Source: Streptomyces sp. SID8374 | GTDB lineage: Bacteria > Actinomycetota > Actinomycetes > Streptomycetales > Streptomycetaceae | NCBI RefSeq assembly: GCF_009865135.1 | Contig: NZ_WWGH01000001.1 | Span: 4,030,001 to 4,094,000, forward strand | Direction of reading: 5' to 3' | Length of the DNA stretch: 64,000 bases | Shown here: in pieces, positions 27,309 through 35,149 of the stretch | How positions within the stretch are numbered: the stretch's first letter is position 1 | Layout: every line of letters starts with the position of its first letter | Translations under genes and position numbers: made by a program | The notes under the pieces: model-generated | Database searches by the model: none | What the model saw: only the letters and a program-made list of their open reading frames with translations | What the model was told of the DNA's origin: nothing

Positions 27309-28192
27309 GCGACGAGTCGACCGAGCCGCTCTACTTCCGGGTCGCCGGCCCGCCCTGGCGGGAAATCCTCCGTAAGCGCTGGTCCAAGACCGGAGACTGG
27401 TCCCTGGTGCTGAGGGACGAGGCTGGGGACTACCGCTTCCTCGGCTGTGGCGGGGATCCGGACGACGTCGGAGTCTATGGACCCGCGCCGATGGACGAGG
27501 CGGCTCCGCCCGGCCTTGGCGGACAGTACACCGACGTCTTCCGGGTCGACACGACCGAGCACGTGGACACGCGGGCGGTCGGCCTTCCCACCGTGTACGG
27601 AACGGAATCGGTGGATCTGTGGGTCTCGTGGTGGGTCCACGATCCCGTACGCGTCGTGCGTACGAGGACCACGCACGGCTGGCATGTCGTGCGGACTCGG
27701 CTCACCGGCGCCCTGCACCACCTGGCCGAGGCGCAGGCGGTGGCGGGCAGTGGGCTGGGGGCCCCGGAGATCATGCAGTACCTCGGCGTGCCGCAGCGCC
27801 TGGATGAAACGGGTCTGAGCTACCGGGTGTTCGACGTACGGCTCCGGGAAAGCGGCGAGGAACTGCTGATCGGCCAGGAGGAGGGCGAGGGGGTCCGCTA
27901 CTCCTGGACGACCAGCCGTCGTGGGGAGTACGAATTCTGCCTCCAGGCGCTGCAAGCGGGGCCGGCGTCCCTCGCCGCCCTCTGGCTCCTCAGACACCCC
28001 GACCAGGTGCGCCAAGTGCTGGACTGGTCGGTCGACCACCAGAGTCTGCTGAACCCTCCGCGCAGCGACTGGCAGGAGGAATTGGCCGCACTGCTGGGCA
28101 CGCTGACCGATCAGGAGCGCAAAGAGATTTCCTACATTCTGCGAGATCGGATCTCTGCGCTCGGGCGCCCAGTTCCCAGTGGGGTCATCTGA
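27305..28192 (+). CDS. Conserved-context protein of unknown function (295 aa)
   Basis: The N-terminal half is strand-rich and aromatic (WREILRKRWSKTGDWSLVLRDEAGDYRFLG, VDLWVSWWVHDP). The C-terminal half is helical and amphipathic, with GPASLAALWLLRHPDQVRQVLDW. I see no catalytic motif, signal peptide or membrane segment and do not recognise the family. It overlaps the STAND-like gene by 4 nt (ATGA) and is the last gene of the CRP-cyclase operon before a strong terminator, so it is a probable functional partner. Confidence 0.7.
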   Translation: MSDESTEPLYFRVAGPPWREILRKRWSKTGDWSLVLRDEAGDYRFLGCGGDPDDVGVYGPAPMDEAAPPGLGGQYTDVFRVDTTEHVDTRAVGLPTVYGTESVDLWVSWWVHDPVRVVRTRTTHGWHVVRTRLTGALHHLAEAQAVAGSGLGAPEIMQYLGVPQRLDETGLSYRVFDVRLRESGEELLIGQEEGEGVRYSWTTSRRGEYEFCLQALQAGPASLAALWLLRHPDQVRQVLDWSVDHQSLLNPPRSDWQEELAALLGTLTDQERKEISYILRDRISALGRPVPSGVI

Positions 28193-28225
28193 CGTCAGGA
28201 GTTGCGTTCAAAAATCGAATAATTG

Positions 28226-28268
28226 GGCGAGTGCGCTGGCTTCGGGCAGCGCACTCGCCTTTTCTTTT
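28226..28268 (+). terminator. Rho-independent terminator closing the CRP-cyclase operon
   Basis: GGCGAGTGCGCTG (28226-28238) pairs perfectly with CAGCGCACTCGCC (28247-28259) across a TTCGG-type loop, followed by TTTTCTTTT. It is unusually canonical for a GC-rich genome and splits the island into two transcription units. Confidence 0.9.
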
Positions 28269-28421
28269 GCGCGAGGCTACGCGAGCCCTTCGCTGTGACT
28301 GCGGTCACCCGATTTCTGGGCCTCGGGAGCAGATACGAGCGCCGATACGCGGGATTCTCGATTCGTCCAGGAGACGGGTGCCCGATCCACTGTCCGGGTA
28401 TCCAGAGCATTGAAGGGTGAC

Positions 28422-28667
28422 ATGCGAGCAGAACAGAATCGAAGTACGGACGGCATCATCGCGTTCCCCCGATCGCAGGAGATCGCCGAATCGGTGTACG
28501 CCCGCCGCGCGCTGCCGGACGCCGGGCCCGAGACGGAGGTCTCTCCGGCGACGGTCCTGAACGCTGAACGCGGGATCATCAACACCGGCACCGTCCACGG
28601 CGGCCAGCACGTCACCGCCATCGCGCTCTCCGGCCACGTCGACGGCGGGGCCGATGAAGGCATCTGA
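28422..28667 (+). CDS. Small protein carrying the INTGTVHGGQ motif
   Basis: An 81-residue protein with no recognised domain. Residues 51-64 are GIINTGTVHGGQHV, nearly the same as the cyclase C-terminus. The remainder is polar and probably disordered. ATG 28422 is chosen because GAAGGG lies 5 bp upstream; a TTG at 28410 is possible. It overlaps the next gene by 14 nt. It may be a free adaptor version of the motif present in the larger proteins. Confidence 0.65.
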   Translation: MRAEQNRSTDGIIAFPRSQEIAESVYARRALPDAGPETEVSPATVLNAERGIINTGTVHGGQHVTAIALSGHVDGGADEGI

Positions 28668-30684
28668 GCTTCCTCAAGGCGGCGACCTCGACGCCCTCGT
28701 AGCAGCCCTGGCCGGGCGGGAGATGGTGGTCGTAGCGCCGCACGGCACCGTCAACACCGGTTTGGTGACTGGTGGCCAGCGGCACACCGCGTCCCACCCG
28801 GCGGAAGGCGGCACGGCAGCGGGGCCGATGCGGCAGGGCCCCGTACGTGCCAAGCATTTGGAGACCGCGAGACGCCGCTTTGTGCCACCGCCCGGCTTCG
28901 AGGACGCACTCGCCGCACTCGACTCCGGCATCATCGTGCTTCTCGGGGAGCCGGGGACAGGACGTGAGACACACGCCCTCAACCTGCTGGCCCATGGCGG
29001 TGAGGAGCCCGTGCTCGTCCAGGTGGACGGGGCCGTGAACTTCTCCCGTTGGGGGCCACGGGCTCAGGGGGTGCACGGATACCTGGTGATGGAGCCCCCG
29101 GACCCGTTCGCGCTCCGGGTATGGGATCTGTCACGCCTGGAGACACCCCTGGCCGAGGCCGGCGCGCGTCTGATCATCGTGCTGGCGGATGTCCCCGGGC
29201 TGGCCGGTGCCCTGGAGGACCACCTGGGCATGCCGGTGGTGCACCACCGCCCACCGGACGCGCGAAAGGTCTTCAGCGCCCATCTCTCCGACGGCTCTAC
29301 CGACGAGGGAGCCTGCGCCGGGTGGATGCGCGCCCTGGAGCGGGGCCAACTCGGCGACTTGCTGCCCGAAGGACTTCCACCGCGCTATGCGGCGCGGGCG
29401 GCGGAGGCCGTACTCCAGTTAGGTGTGGCGGGTGGAGTGACCGGCGCCGAGGTGTTGCGTCATGTGGCCCGGGCCGAGGCCGCCGAAATCGTGGCCCGGG
29501 CCCAGACGGAGCCGGCCCTCCGCGCCGACCTGCTCGCCGTCACCGTCTACGGAGGGCTGCCCCGCAGCGTAGTGACCGAGCGAGCCGGGGAGCTGCTCCG
29601 ACTGGCGGGGCCGGGAAGGGAGCAGGATCCCGACATCCGAAGTTCGCACGGCGACGCGGCGGCCGGTACCCGCCGACGGCTTGGGCCTGAGATATTGAGG
29701 CTCCTCGGGGCCCACCGTGCGCCGTGCGCCGCGGACGGAACCACGGACACGGTGTCCTTCCTCTGGCCCGCCGTGGGCGAGGCCGTATGGGAGGCCCTGT
29801 GCCGTGACCACACTGATCTCGTACCCCTGTTGCACTCTTGGCTCGCCGGTACCGGCCCCGAGGCGGAGCAGGTTGAACGGGCCGGGCGGGCGGTCGCCGC
29901 CATGGCGGTGGCGACAGGCGGCCGGTCCTTGGAACACCTACGCGACCTGGCGCTGTCTCCGTCACTCCCTGCTTCTCAGGTGGCGGGGTGGTGTCTTGGG
30001 ACGCTGGTTCAGGACCCGGCAACGGGACAGGTAGCCACTGAGCTGCTCGAACAGTGGAGTGTCACAGTTGAGGCTCCGCTGCGCGAGGCAGTGGTCCACG
30101 CCTGCCACCCGGACCGCGGCCAGGTCACGGAAGAGCAAGCCCTGTGGTTGCTGCGACGGCTCATGACAACCCTGGACGACGACACGGATGCCCTGTCCGT
30201 CGTCCTCGTCGTCGCGGAGACGATGGTTCGGCGTTTCGAAGTCGGGGACTCCGGCACCAGGACAGCAGTTCTGCGCGGCATGTGCGACTGGACGCGGTCG
30301 GAGGGCGTTCCCAGTCTGCTGACAGCCCTCTGCTTTCCCATGATGGTGGACGCAGACCTCGCGTGGTGGAGCGAACAGGTCCTCAATGAGCCCGAGTTGG
30401 CATTCAGCACGGTCCAGCTGGCAGCACATGCCCTGGACGAGTCGGCCACCTTCGCGGCCATGCGCGACGCCCTCCTCGTCTGGTGTGCCGAGGCGGTCGA
30501 CGTGGAGCACCGGGCCCGGGCTCTGAGCGAACTCCTCGATGGTTTGGTGTCCGCCCGCCGACCCGGCTCTCTTCGCTGGCTTCTGGCCGTCGAGAGGGGC
30601 CCGGACTCGATGCCGGGCAAGGAGCCGGCAGCCCGTGCACTGGCCGCGTGGCGCGGCGAATCACCTGTCTCGCACTCCGATTGA
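28654..30684 (+). CDS. STAND-like protein with degenerate P-loop and TGLVTGGQ motif (paralogue 2)
   Basis: A 676-residue paralogue of the protein at 25131. Residues 31-43 are GTVNTGLVTGGQR. The P-loop-like segment IVLLGEPGTGRETHALNLL starts near residue 94, again with Arg in place of the Walker A Lys and Glu after it. A possible Walker B strand is RLIIVLADV. The long C-terminal half is helical and repeat-like. Both paralogues share the order motif, PxxFEDALA-type helix, P-loop and helical tail. The function is unknown. The loss of the P-loop Lys in both copies suggests nucleotide sensing or scaffolding instead of hydrolysis. Confidence 0.75.
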   Translation: MKASELPQGGDLDALVAALAGREMVVVAPHGTVNTGLVTGGQRHTASHPAEGGTAAGPMRQGPVRAKHLETARRRFVPPPGFEDALAALDSGIIVLLGEPGTGRETHALNLLAHGGEEPVLVQVDGAVNFSRWGPRAQGVHGYLVMEPPDPFALRVWDLSRLETPLAEAGARLIIVLADVPGLAGALEDHLGMPVVHHRPPDARKVFSAHLSDGSTDEGACAGWMRALERGQLGDLLPEGLPPRYAARAAEAVLQLGVAGGVTGAEVLRHVARAEAAEIVARAQTEPALRADLLAVTVYGGLPRSVVTERAGELLRLAGPGREQDPDIRSSHGDAAAGTRRRLGPEILRLLGAHRAPCAADGTTDTVSFLWPAVGEAVWEALCRDHTDLVPLLHSWLAGTGPEAEQVERAGRAVAAMAVATGGRSLEHLRDLALSPSLPASQVAGWCLGTLVQDPATGQVATELLEQWSVTVEAPLREAVVHACHPDRGQVTEEQALWLLRRLMTTLDDDTDALSVVLVVAETMVRRFEVGDSGTRTAVLRGMCDWTRSEGVPSLLTALCFPMMVDADLAWWSEQVLNEPELAFSTVQLAAHALDESATFAAMRDALLVWCAEAVDVEHRARALSELLDGLVSARRPGSLRWLLAVERGPDSMPGKEPAARALAAWRGESPVSHSD

Positions 30685-30696
30685 TCAGGAGGACCG

Positions 30697-31425
30697 ATGT
30701 CACTTCCCCCTCACCCCGGTATCTTCGTCGCCGTCGAGCGGCACTGCGCCGACGGCGAGCCGACGCCCCCGTTACGTCTCTACGACGGATCGGAACGGGC
30801 CGGCGTACCGCTGGCCCTGGTACGGGCCCGACAACTGCTCTACGACCGCTCCGTCGGCGCTGAGGTACGTGCGAGCCTGTGGCATCAGATCGCGGAACAC
30901 GTACACGCCGACGCCGCCGGGCCCGACTGGCCGGAGGCCGTCGTATGGCTGGGACTCCCGGGGCTCCGCCGTACCGCCTACAAGATCACCTGGCGTTTCG
31001 GCGCCGAACGAGGCGATGTCGAGGCCGAGCTGATCACCTGCTACCTCGAAGCGCTGGCCGGTCTCGCGGCGAATGACCCTGACCCTGGCGGAACAGTGCT
31101 GCGTTCAGCCTGCACACGCGGGTATGACGTGTGGCGCAACGCTCGCCTCGAGACGGCCTCGGACGACGTGGAGCGGGTCGGCGGCGCCCCCGTCGAAGCG
31201 GAGGCGGCGGACTACTGGCAGGCGGATTACGACCCGGCCCCGCGCCGCCCCGGGCTCTCGGCCCCGGTGCGGATCACCGTTCCCGCTCACCGTGTCGAGG
31301 GCGTACGCCTCGGTGCCCTGGCCCGGACCTGGGGAGTGGCCGACACCGCCACGAGCGTCGGAATCTCGGGCCGGGGACACCAGGTCGCCACGGTCTCTCT
31401 GCGGTGCGTACGGAGGAACGGATGA
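30697..31425 (+). CDS. Unknown protein (242 aa) in the island
   Basis: Starts at ATG 30697, 12 bp after the previous stop, with AGGAGG upstream. Residues 50-140 are helical (SLWHQIAEHVHADA, RRTAYKITWRFG, GDVEAELITCYLEALAGL) and faintly recall a sigma-factor region 2 layout. The C-terminal 70 residues form a strand-rich segment (APVRITVPAHRVEGVRLGALA). I do not recognise the family and would not call it a sigma factor on this evidence. Its stop overlaps the HTH gene (ATGA), so the two are coupled and may form a regulatory pair. Confidence 0.65.
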   Translation: MSLPPHPGIFVAVERHCADGEPTPPLRLYDGSERAGVPLALVRARQLLYDRSVGAEVRASLWHQIAEHVHADAAGPDWPEAVVWLGLPGLRRTAYKITWRFGAERGDVEAELITCYLEALAGLAANDPDPGGTVLRSACTRGYDVWRNARLETASDDVERVGGAPVEAEAADYWQADYDPAPRRPGLSAPVRITVPAHRVEGVRLGALARTWGVADTATSVGISGRGHQVATVSLRCVRRNG

Positions 31426-31694
31426 CCTACCGCGTCGAGACGCCCCTCACCTTCCGCGAGATTTTCAATCTTCCGGTCAGTGTCAACCTGCAAACGGCGG
31501 CCAGGGCTTACGGAATGTGCCTGGGTACGGCCTACCGGCTGGTGGCACGGGACGCCTTCCCCTGCCCCACCGTGCGCGTCGGCCGACGCCACCGCGTGCT
31601 CACAGTGGACCTTCTGAGCGCACTGGGCATCGAGGAACGCCCCGTCTTCGCCGACGAGGTCGCCGACGGGGTGGCACTCACTCTCTTCGACTGA
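31422..31694 (+). CDS. Small excisionase-like helix-turn-helix protein
   Basis: A 90-residue protein. NLQTAARAYGMCLGTAYRLVARDAFPCP followed by TVRVGRRHRVLTVDLLSALGI is the winged-helix pattern of MerR/excisionase-type DNA-binding proteins. In mobile elements such proteins direct excision, or act as small regulators. No integrase gene accompanies it here. It is coupled to the upstream 242-residue protein. It most likely binds DNA in control of the island. Confidence 0.75.
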   Translation: MTYRVETPLTFREIFNLPVSVNLQTAARAYGMCLGTAYRLVARDAFPCPTVRVGRRHRVLTVDLLSALGIEERPVFADEVADGVALTLFD

Positions 31695-31777
31695 CCGCCA
31701 CCCCCGCCCTCCGCCCTGTCGGTGCCCGGCTGCCCGGCCACCGACAGGGCCCTGGACCTACTCTGAAGGAGCCTGTC

Positions 31778-32833
31778 ATGCCCACCTGCCTTGCCATCTG
31801 CGGGACCATCCCCGTCCTCGCCCCTCCTGGCCAATCCCCGCCGGGGGAGCGGCAGCGGTCCACCGTCCTGTGCGAGGACATCGTGAGTCCCGCGTGTGCA
31901 GAGCTCGGCCTCACCTTCCTGCGAGCGGACAGGCTCACGGAGGCAGGCCTGCCCATGGACCAACTGAACCGTCTACTCACCGAAGTAGACGTTGTCGTCG
32001 CCGACCTCTGCGGATCCGGGGAGGAGCTGTCCTTCGGGCTCGGGGTGCGGCACGGTCTCGGCCGGTACACCATTCATGTCACGGAGGGAACCGAACAGCT
32101 CCCGGGCCCCGGAACGGCCCTTCGGATCGCGTTCCCGTCACACCCCGCCGAAACCCCCACCGTCCGGCAGCAACTGACGAGCTTATTGGCGGAGGCGCTA
32201 GGTGGTGGCAGCGCCCTGTCGCTCCCCAGGGGCGCGACCCCTGGGTCCGTCGCGGAGCCGACCACCGAGGGCGACGAGGACGCCCCCGGCCTGTTCGATC
32301 TGGTCGTCGAGGCGGAAGCGCAGCTGGAGGCCATCTCCGGCGACATGGCCGACGTGGAGTCCGCCCTGACGGACCTCGGGGAGATGATGGAGCTGATCGG
32401 CGAGGACATGGCCCGCGTCGACCATGCCGGCGCTCCGATGAACATGCGGATGACCGTGATCAACCGCCTGGCCAAAGCCATCGAAGGGCCGGCAGAAGAC
32501 CTGGCGGCGGCCGCGGGGCGCTTCGTCGAGCGCATGGGGGCCAGTGTCGGCGCGCTCCGGGCATTCCTGGAATGGGCGGCGAGCACGCCGCGCCGCGATT
32601 GGCCGGAGGGCGTGGGGGAGATGCTGGAGCAGGTGGTCACGGCCACCGGGGAAGTACAGGATGCAGCGGGCACCTTTCAGGAGGTGATGGCAGTGATCAG
32701 CCTGTTCGGCTCCTCCAGCCGTCAGCTGCGCCGTCCCTCCCAGCAGATCAACACATCCCTTCAGGCCATTTTCCGGAGTGTGGCCGTGCTTGACGAACTG
32801 AGGGGCCTGGCCATGACGCTGAGGGAGCGCTGA
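31778..32833 (+). CDS. Nucleoside deoxyribosyltransferase/TIR-like N-domain plus helical domain
   Basis: A 351-residue protein. Residues 1-105 match the Rossmann-like deoxyribosyltransferase/TIR-related fold: DIVSPACAELGLTFLRAD, LLTEVDVVVADLCGSGEELSFGLGVRHGLG. In active relatives the segment reads NPNVxYELG. Here the catalytic Glu position is Gly (FGLG, near residue 87), so it may bind and not cleave nucleotides. Residues 145-351 are long helices (EAQLEAISGDMADVESALTDLGEMM), coiled-coil-like. This domain family is common in nucleotide-based immune systems. ATG 31778 is preceded by GAAGGAG. It closes the rightward island operon. Confidence 0.7.
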   Translation: MPTCLAICGTIPVLAPPGQSPPGERQRSTVLCEDIVSPACAELGLTFLRADRLTEAGLPMDQLNRLLTEVDVVVADLCGSGEELSFGLGVRHGLGRYTIHVTEGTEQLPGPGTALRIAFPSHPAETPTVRQQLTSLLAEALGGGSALSLPRGATPGSVAEPTTEGDEDAPGLFDLVVEAEAQLEAISGDMADVESALTDLGEMMELIGEDMARVDHAGAPMNMRMTVINRLAKAIEGPAEDLAAAAGRFVERMGASVGALRAFLEWAASTPRRDWPEGVGEMLEQVVTATGEVQDAAGTFQEVMAVISLFGSSSRQLRRPSQQINTSLQAIFRSVAVLDELRGLAMTLRER

Positions 32834-32880
32834 GTCTCCTCGGGACGCGCCCCGCGACATGTGGAGCACCACTCACTTCC

Positions 32881-32925
32881 CCGTCCGGTGCCGCAAGGCC
32901 GGACCGGCCTTGCGGCACCGGACGG
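32881..32925. terminator. Near-perfect 22-bp hairpin at the end of the rightward island operon
   Basis: Left arm 32881-32902 and right arm 32904-32925 are exact complements with a one-base centre, giving a very stable bidirectional hairpin between convergent genes. There is no T-tract. Confidence 0.85.
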
Positions 32926-33111
32926 GCCAGGTGTAAGAGCACTCTGCCCCGTGTGCCGATCAGTGGACGGTCGGATCCTGACCAAGCCGATCCATGGCCC
33001 TCATCGCAGATGGCCAGTTGCCCTGCATCAGGATATGTGAGTCTCGTCAACTGGAGCGCCATCTCGTTCCGATTCCTGAAAGGCTCTCCGAGGCCCGACC
33101 GGAGAGCTGGC

Positions 33112-33624
33112 TCACAGCTGCGCCGAGCATTCCTCCAGAGAGATCTCCGCGACGGCCGCGTCCGTAACAGCCTCCAGGCCCGGGATGCAGGGACGGACGT
33201 CGGGAAGCGGCGTGCAGAAGGTGACGTTGGAGGTGAGGAGGGCCTCCTCGGTATCGGCGAAGGAGAGGGAGACGTACGCCTTCACCTGAGTGTCACCGAA
33301 CTCCTCCTGCGCTTTCCGAAGGCAGGCGCACACATATGCCAGGCACCTCCGGACGAGAAGGGGTCTACGTTCGTCCGGTGCGGCCGGGAGGTCGTAGTCG
33401 GTCATCCCCCTCCCGTTGATCGTCGTCTCCTCCGTGAGTTGGTCGACATAGGTGCCGGGCGCCTCCGGACAGAGGTCGGTCAGCACGCGCCCACCGGCGG
33501 CTGTGAGGGACCATCCGCGCTCCACGACCTCAAGGAACATGGGGGGAATGTCCCGATCGCTCAGGTCGGTGATATCTGTCGTCCGCAGGATCTCCCGCAT
33601 CCGAAGATTGCTTCGCATGCCCAT
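33112..33624 (-). CDS. Unknown 170-aa protein downstream of the broken nuclease
   Basis: The start lies within the 3' part of the nuclease gene (overlap about 60 nt); ATG 33624, 33618 or 33603 could each be used. Sequence features are REILRTTDITDLSDRDIPPMFLEVVERGW, a Cys-containing helix (RRCLAYVCACLRKAQEEFG), and VKAYVSLSFADTEEALLTSNVTF. I recognise no family. The gene order suggests a partner or regulator of the nuclease. Confidence 0.65.
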   Translation of the reverse strand: MGMRSNLRMREILRTTDITDLSDRDIPPMFLEVVERGWSLTAAGGRVLTDLCPEAPGTYVDQLTEETTINGRGMTDYDLPAAPDERRPLLVRRCLAYVCACLRKAQEEFGDTQVKAYVSLSFADTEEALLTSNVTFCTPLPDVRPCIPGLEAVTDAAVAEISLEECSAQL

Positions 33625-34318
33625 CCCTCGCCGAGTGCGGCGAGCCCCTTTCTGATCCCTGCGATGAAGCCCGGACTGCTTCCGACGGCTTTCTCGACGC
33701 TACGTGGAAGCCCTTCGAACTTTCCTGTTTCGAAGTCGTACTGGTACTTCGTGCCCTTGTTGCTCTGGTCCTGGAAGTGGAGCTGCCCCGCTCGTCCGCC
33801 GGGGTCGGGGTTTTCCACGTCGATCCGGTACAGCCCGTTCGTCACGGCAACAAGCTGGCCCTCAGCGATTTTCCCCAAGGTGTCGGGTGAGATCTGGAAA
33901 CCCTCGTGGAGGTAGTGGTGCGCGAAGGCCGGCTGCCCCTCAGCCAGTTCAAGCCGTACCCAGACAGGGGGAACGGATACTGGGAGCGCAGCCCTTCGAA
34001 CCAGTCGAGCTCCGCAGGGTTCGGGTCGATCGGTACGACAAGGGTCCAGCTTGTTGGCCCGTGCTCAGCAGCACGGGCCAGAGACCGCTCAACTTTCCGC
34101 CGACGGGAGCGGTCCAGCCTCCCAGTGAACGACTTCATCTCGTAGATCGCCAGCGTGCCGTCATCTCGACGGAATTGCGCGTCCCGCCCGCCATCGCCCC
34201 CCGCGCCGTCGACCCGGAGTATGTCGCGGTCGAGCAGGTTCAGCAGAACGGCCACCGCTGTCTCGTAGGCATCCGCCTGTTGCGCCACTTGTTCCCAGCG
34301 CGATGATCCGATCGCCAT
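33561..34318 (-). pseudogene. Mrr/PD-(D/E)XK restriction-type nuclease, frameshifted
   Basis: The frame from ATG 34318 encodes about 126 residues with a PD-(D/E)XK core: RVDGAGGDGGRDAQFRRDDGTLAIYEMKSF (residues 36-64), containing the catalytic Asp and the E-x-K. At about 33940 the sensible protein moves to another frame and continues as QPAFAHHYLHEGF, then DVENPDPGGRAGQLHF, to a stop at 33561. One frameshift therefore separates the catalytic core from the C-terminus. Such nucleases cut foreign DNA. As read, only a truncated protein is made. Sequencing error is possible. Confidence 0.7.
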
Positions 34319-34520
34319 GCAGCCCTCCTCCTCTCAGTCTGCCGCGCTTCCGCAGCCTCTGTGGACAGGACTTGTCAGGTGACGTTCTCGGTCTCTGGAG
34401 GAGGGGGTCGAATCGTTCGGATGGCGGTCGAATGCCTGGGACGCCGAACCTGATGCGCCATCAGGGCAAATATGGCACGAGAATGGCACGCGAGGCCAAA
34501 AAGGTCTAGACAACAAAGGA

Positions 34521-34550
34521 AGCCCCAGATCTCTGACCTGGGGCTTTTCT
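34521..34550 (+). terminator. Hairpin with T-run beside tRNA-Gly
   Basis: AGCCCCAG (34521-34528) pairs with CTGGGGCT (34538-34545), followed by TTTTCT. It lies just beyond the 3' end of the leftward tRNA-Gly gene and may end transcription from either side. Confidence 0.7.
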
Positions 34551-34551
34551 G

Positions 34552-34625
34552 TGGAGCGGGTGACGAGAATCGAACTCGCGCTCTGAGCTTGGGAAGCTCA
34601 TGTTCTACCATTAAACTACACCCGC
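34552..34625 (-). tRNA. tRNA-Gly (anticodon CCC)
   Basis: On the minus strand the gene begins GCGGGTG and ends CACCCGCT plus an encoded CCA (34552-34554). The anticodon arm is TGAGC-TTCCCAA-GCTCA, so the anticodon is CCC. The T arm is GCGAG-TTCGATT-CTCGT. All stems pair. tRNA-Gly 3' ends are frequent integration sites, and the accessory island lies on the 3' side of this gene. Confidence 0.95.
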
Positions 34626-34861
34626 GAAGCATGCCGATGACCGGCGTTGCATCGTCACACACTGTACCCCATGTCAGGCCCCCGGTGGATGAGCCGTGGG
34701 GTCTCCTCGTGCTGTGCCCCGGTGGCTGGGTGGGGTGGACGCGGTTGTGGTGGGCGGGAGTTGGGGGCGTAGCGTGAGTGGTCGGAGTGCCGCTTGCGGT
34801 GGCGTCCTGTTCATCCCCTAATGTGGCGTTCTCGTCCGTATGTGGTTGGGGAAGGGACTTG

Positions 34862-35035
34862 ATGGAGTCGATGGAGCGCACCGTCGTCCGCTGTGCCGAA
34901 GGGCATGTTTTCGCTACCTCGTCGTTCCCGATGCAGCAGCTCGGGGCCGACCGGATCGGGCCGGGGCGGTTGATCCGGTGTCCCCGGTGTGCCCGGTTGC
35001 GGCAGGCCGTTCCTGTGGGGTTCGAGAAGCGGTAG
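34862..35035 (+). CDS. Small zinc-ribbon-like protein upstream of dcd
   Basis: A 57-residue protein with VVRCAEGHVF and LIRCPRCARL, a Cys/His pattern that could hold one zinc ion. ATG 34862 follows GAAGGGA; a second ATG at 34871 is possible. It lies 114 bp upstream of dcd in the same direction. The function is unknown. Confidence 0.75.
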   Translation: MESMERTVVRCAEGHVFATSSFPMQQLGADRIGPGRLIRCPRCARLRQAVPVGFEKR

Positions 35036-35149
35036 GAGTAGGGGCGGGGAGGGGCGCGCGGCGGGTGGTGTTCGTCGCCGTCGCCCCTGGGGGCCCCTCC
35101 CCGGTGGTCCGGTTGGGGTGGGGTCGTGCCTTCTGCGTATCCTCGGGAC

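Noticed and set aside
30697..31425. Sigma factor
   Set aside because: Helical resemblance to region 2 only; there is no recognisable region 4 helix-turn-helix.
34303..34509. Integrase remnant ending at the tRNA-Gly
   Set aside because: Only a few residues near the end look suggestive; no catalytic Arg, His or Tyr motifs are visible.
34472..34777. ORF reading GAGDENRTRALSLG across the tRNA region
   Set aside because: This is the well-known false translation of a tRNA gene.
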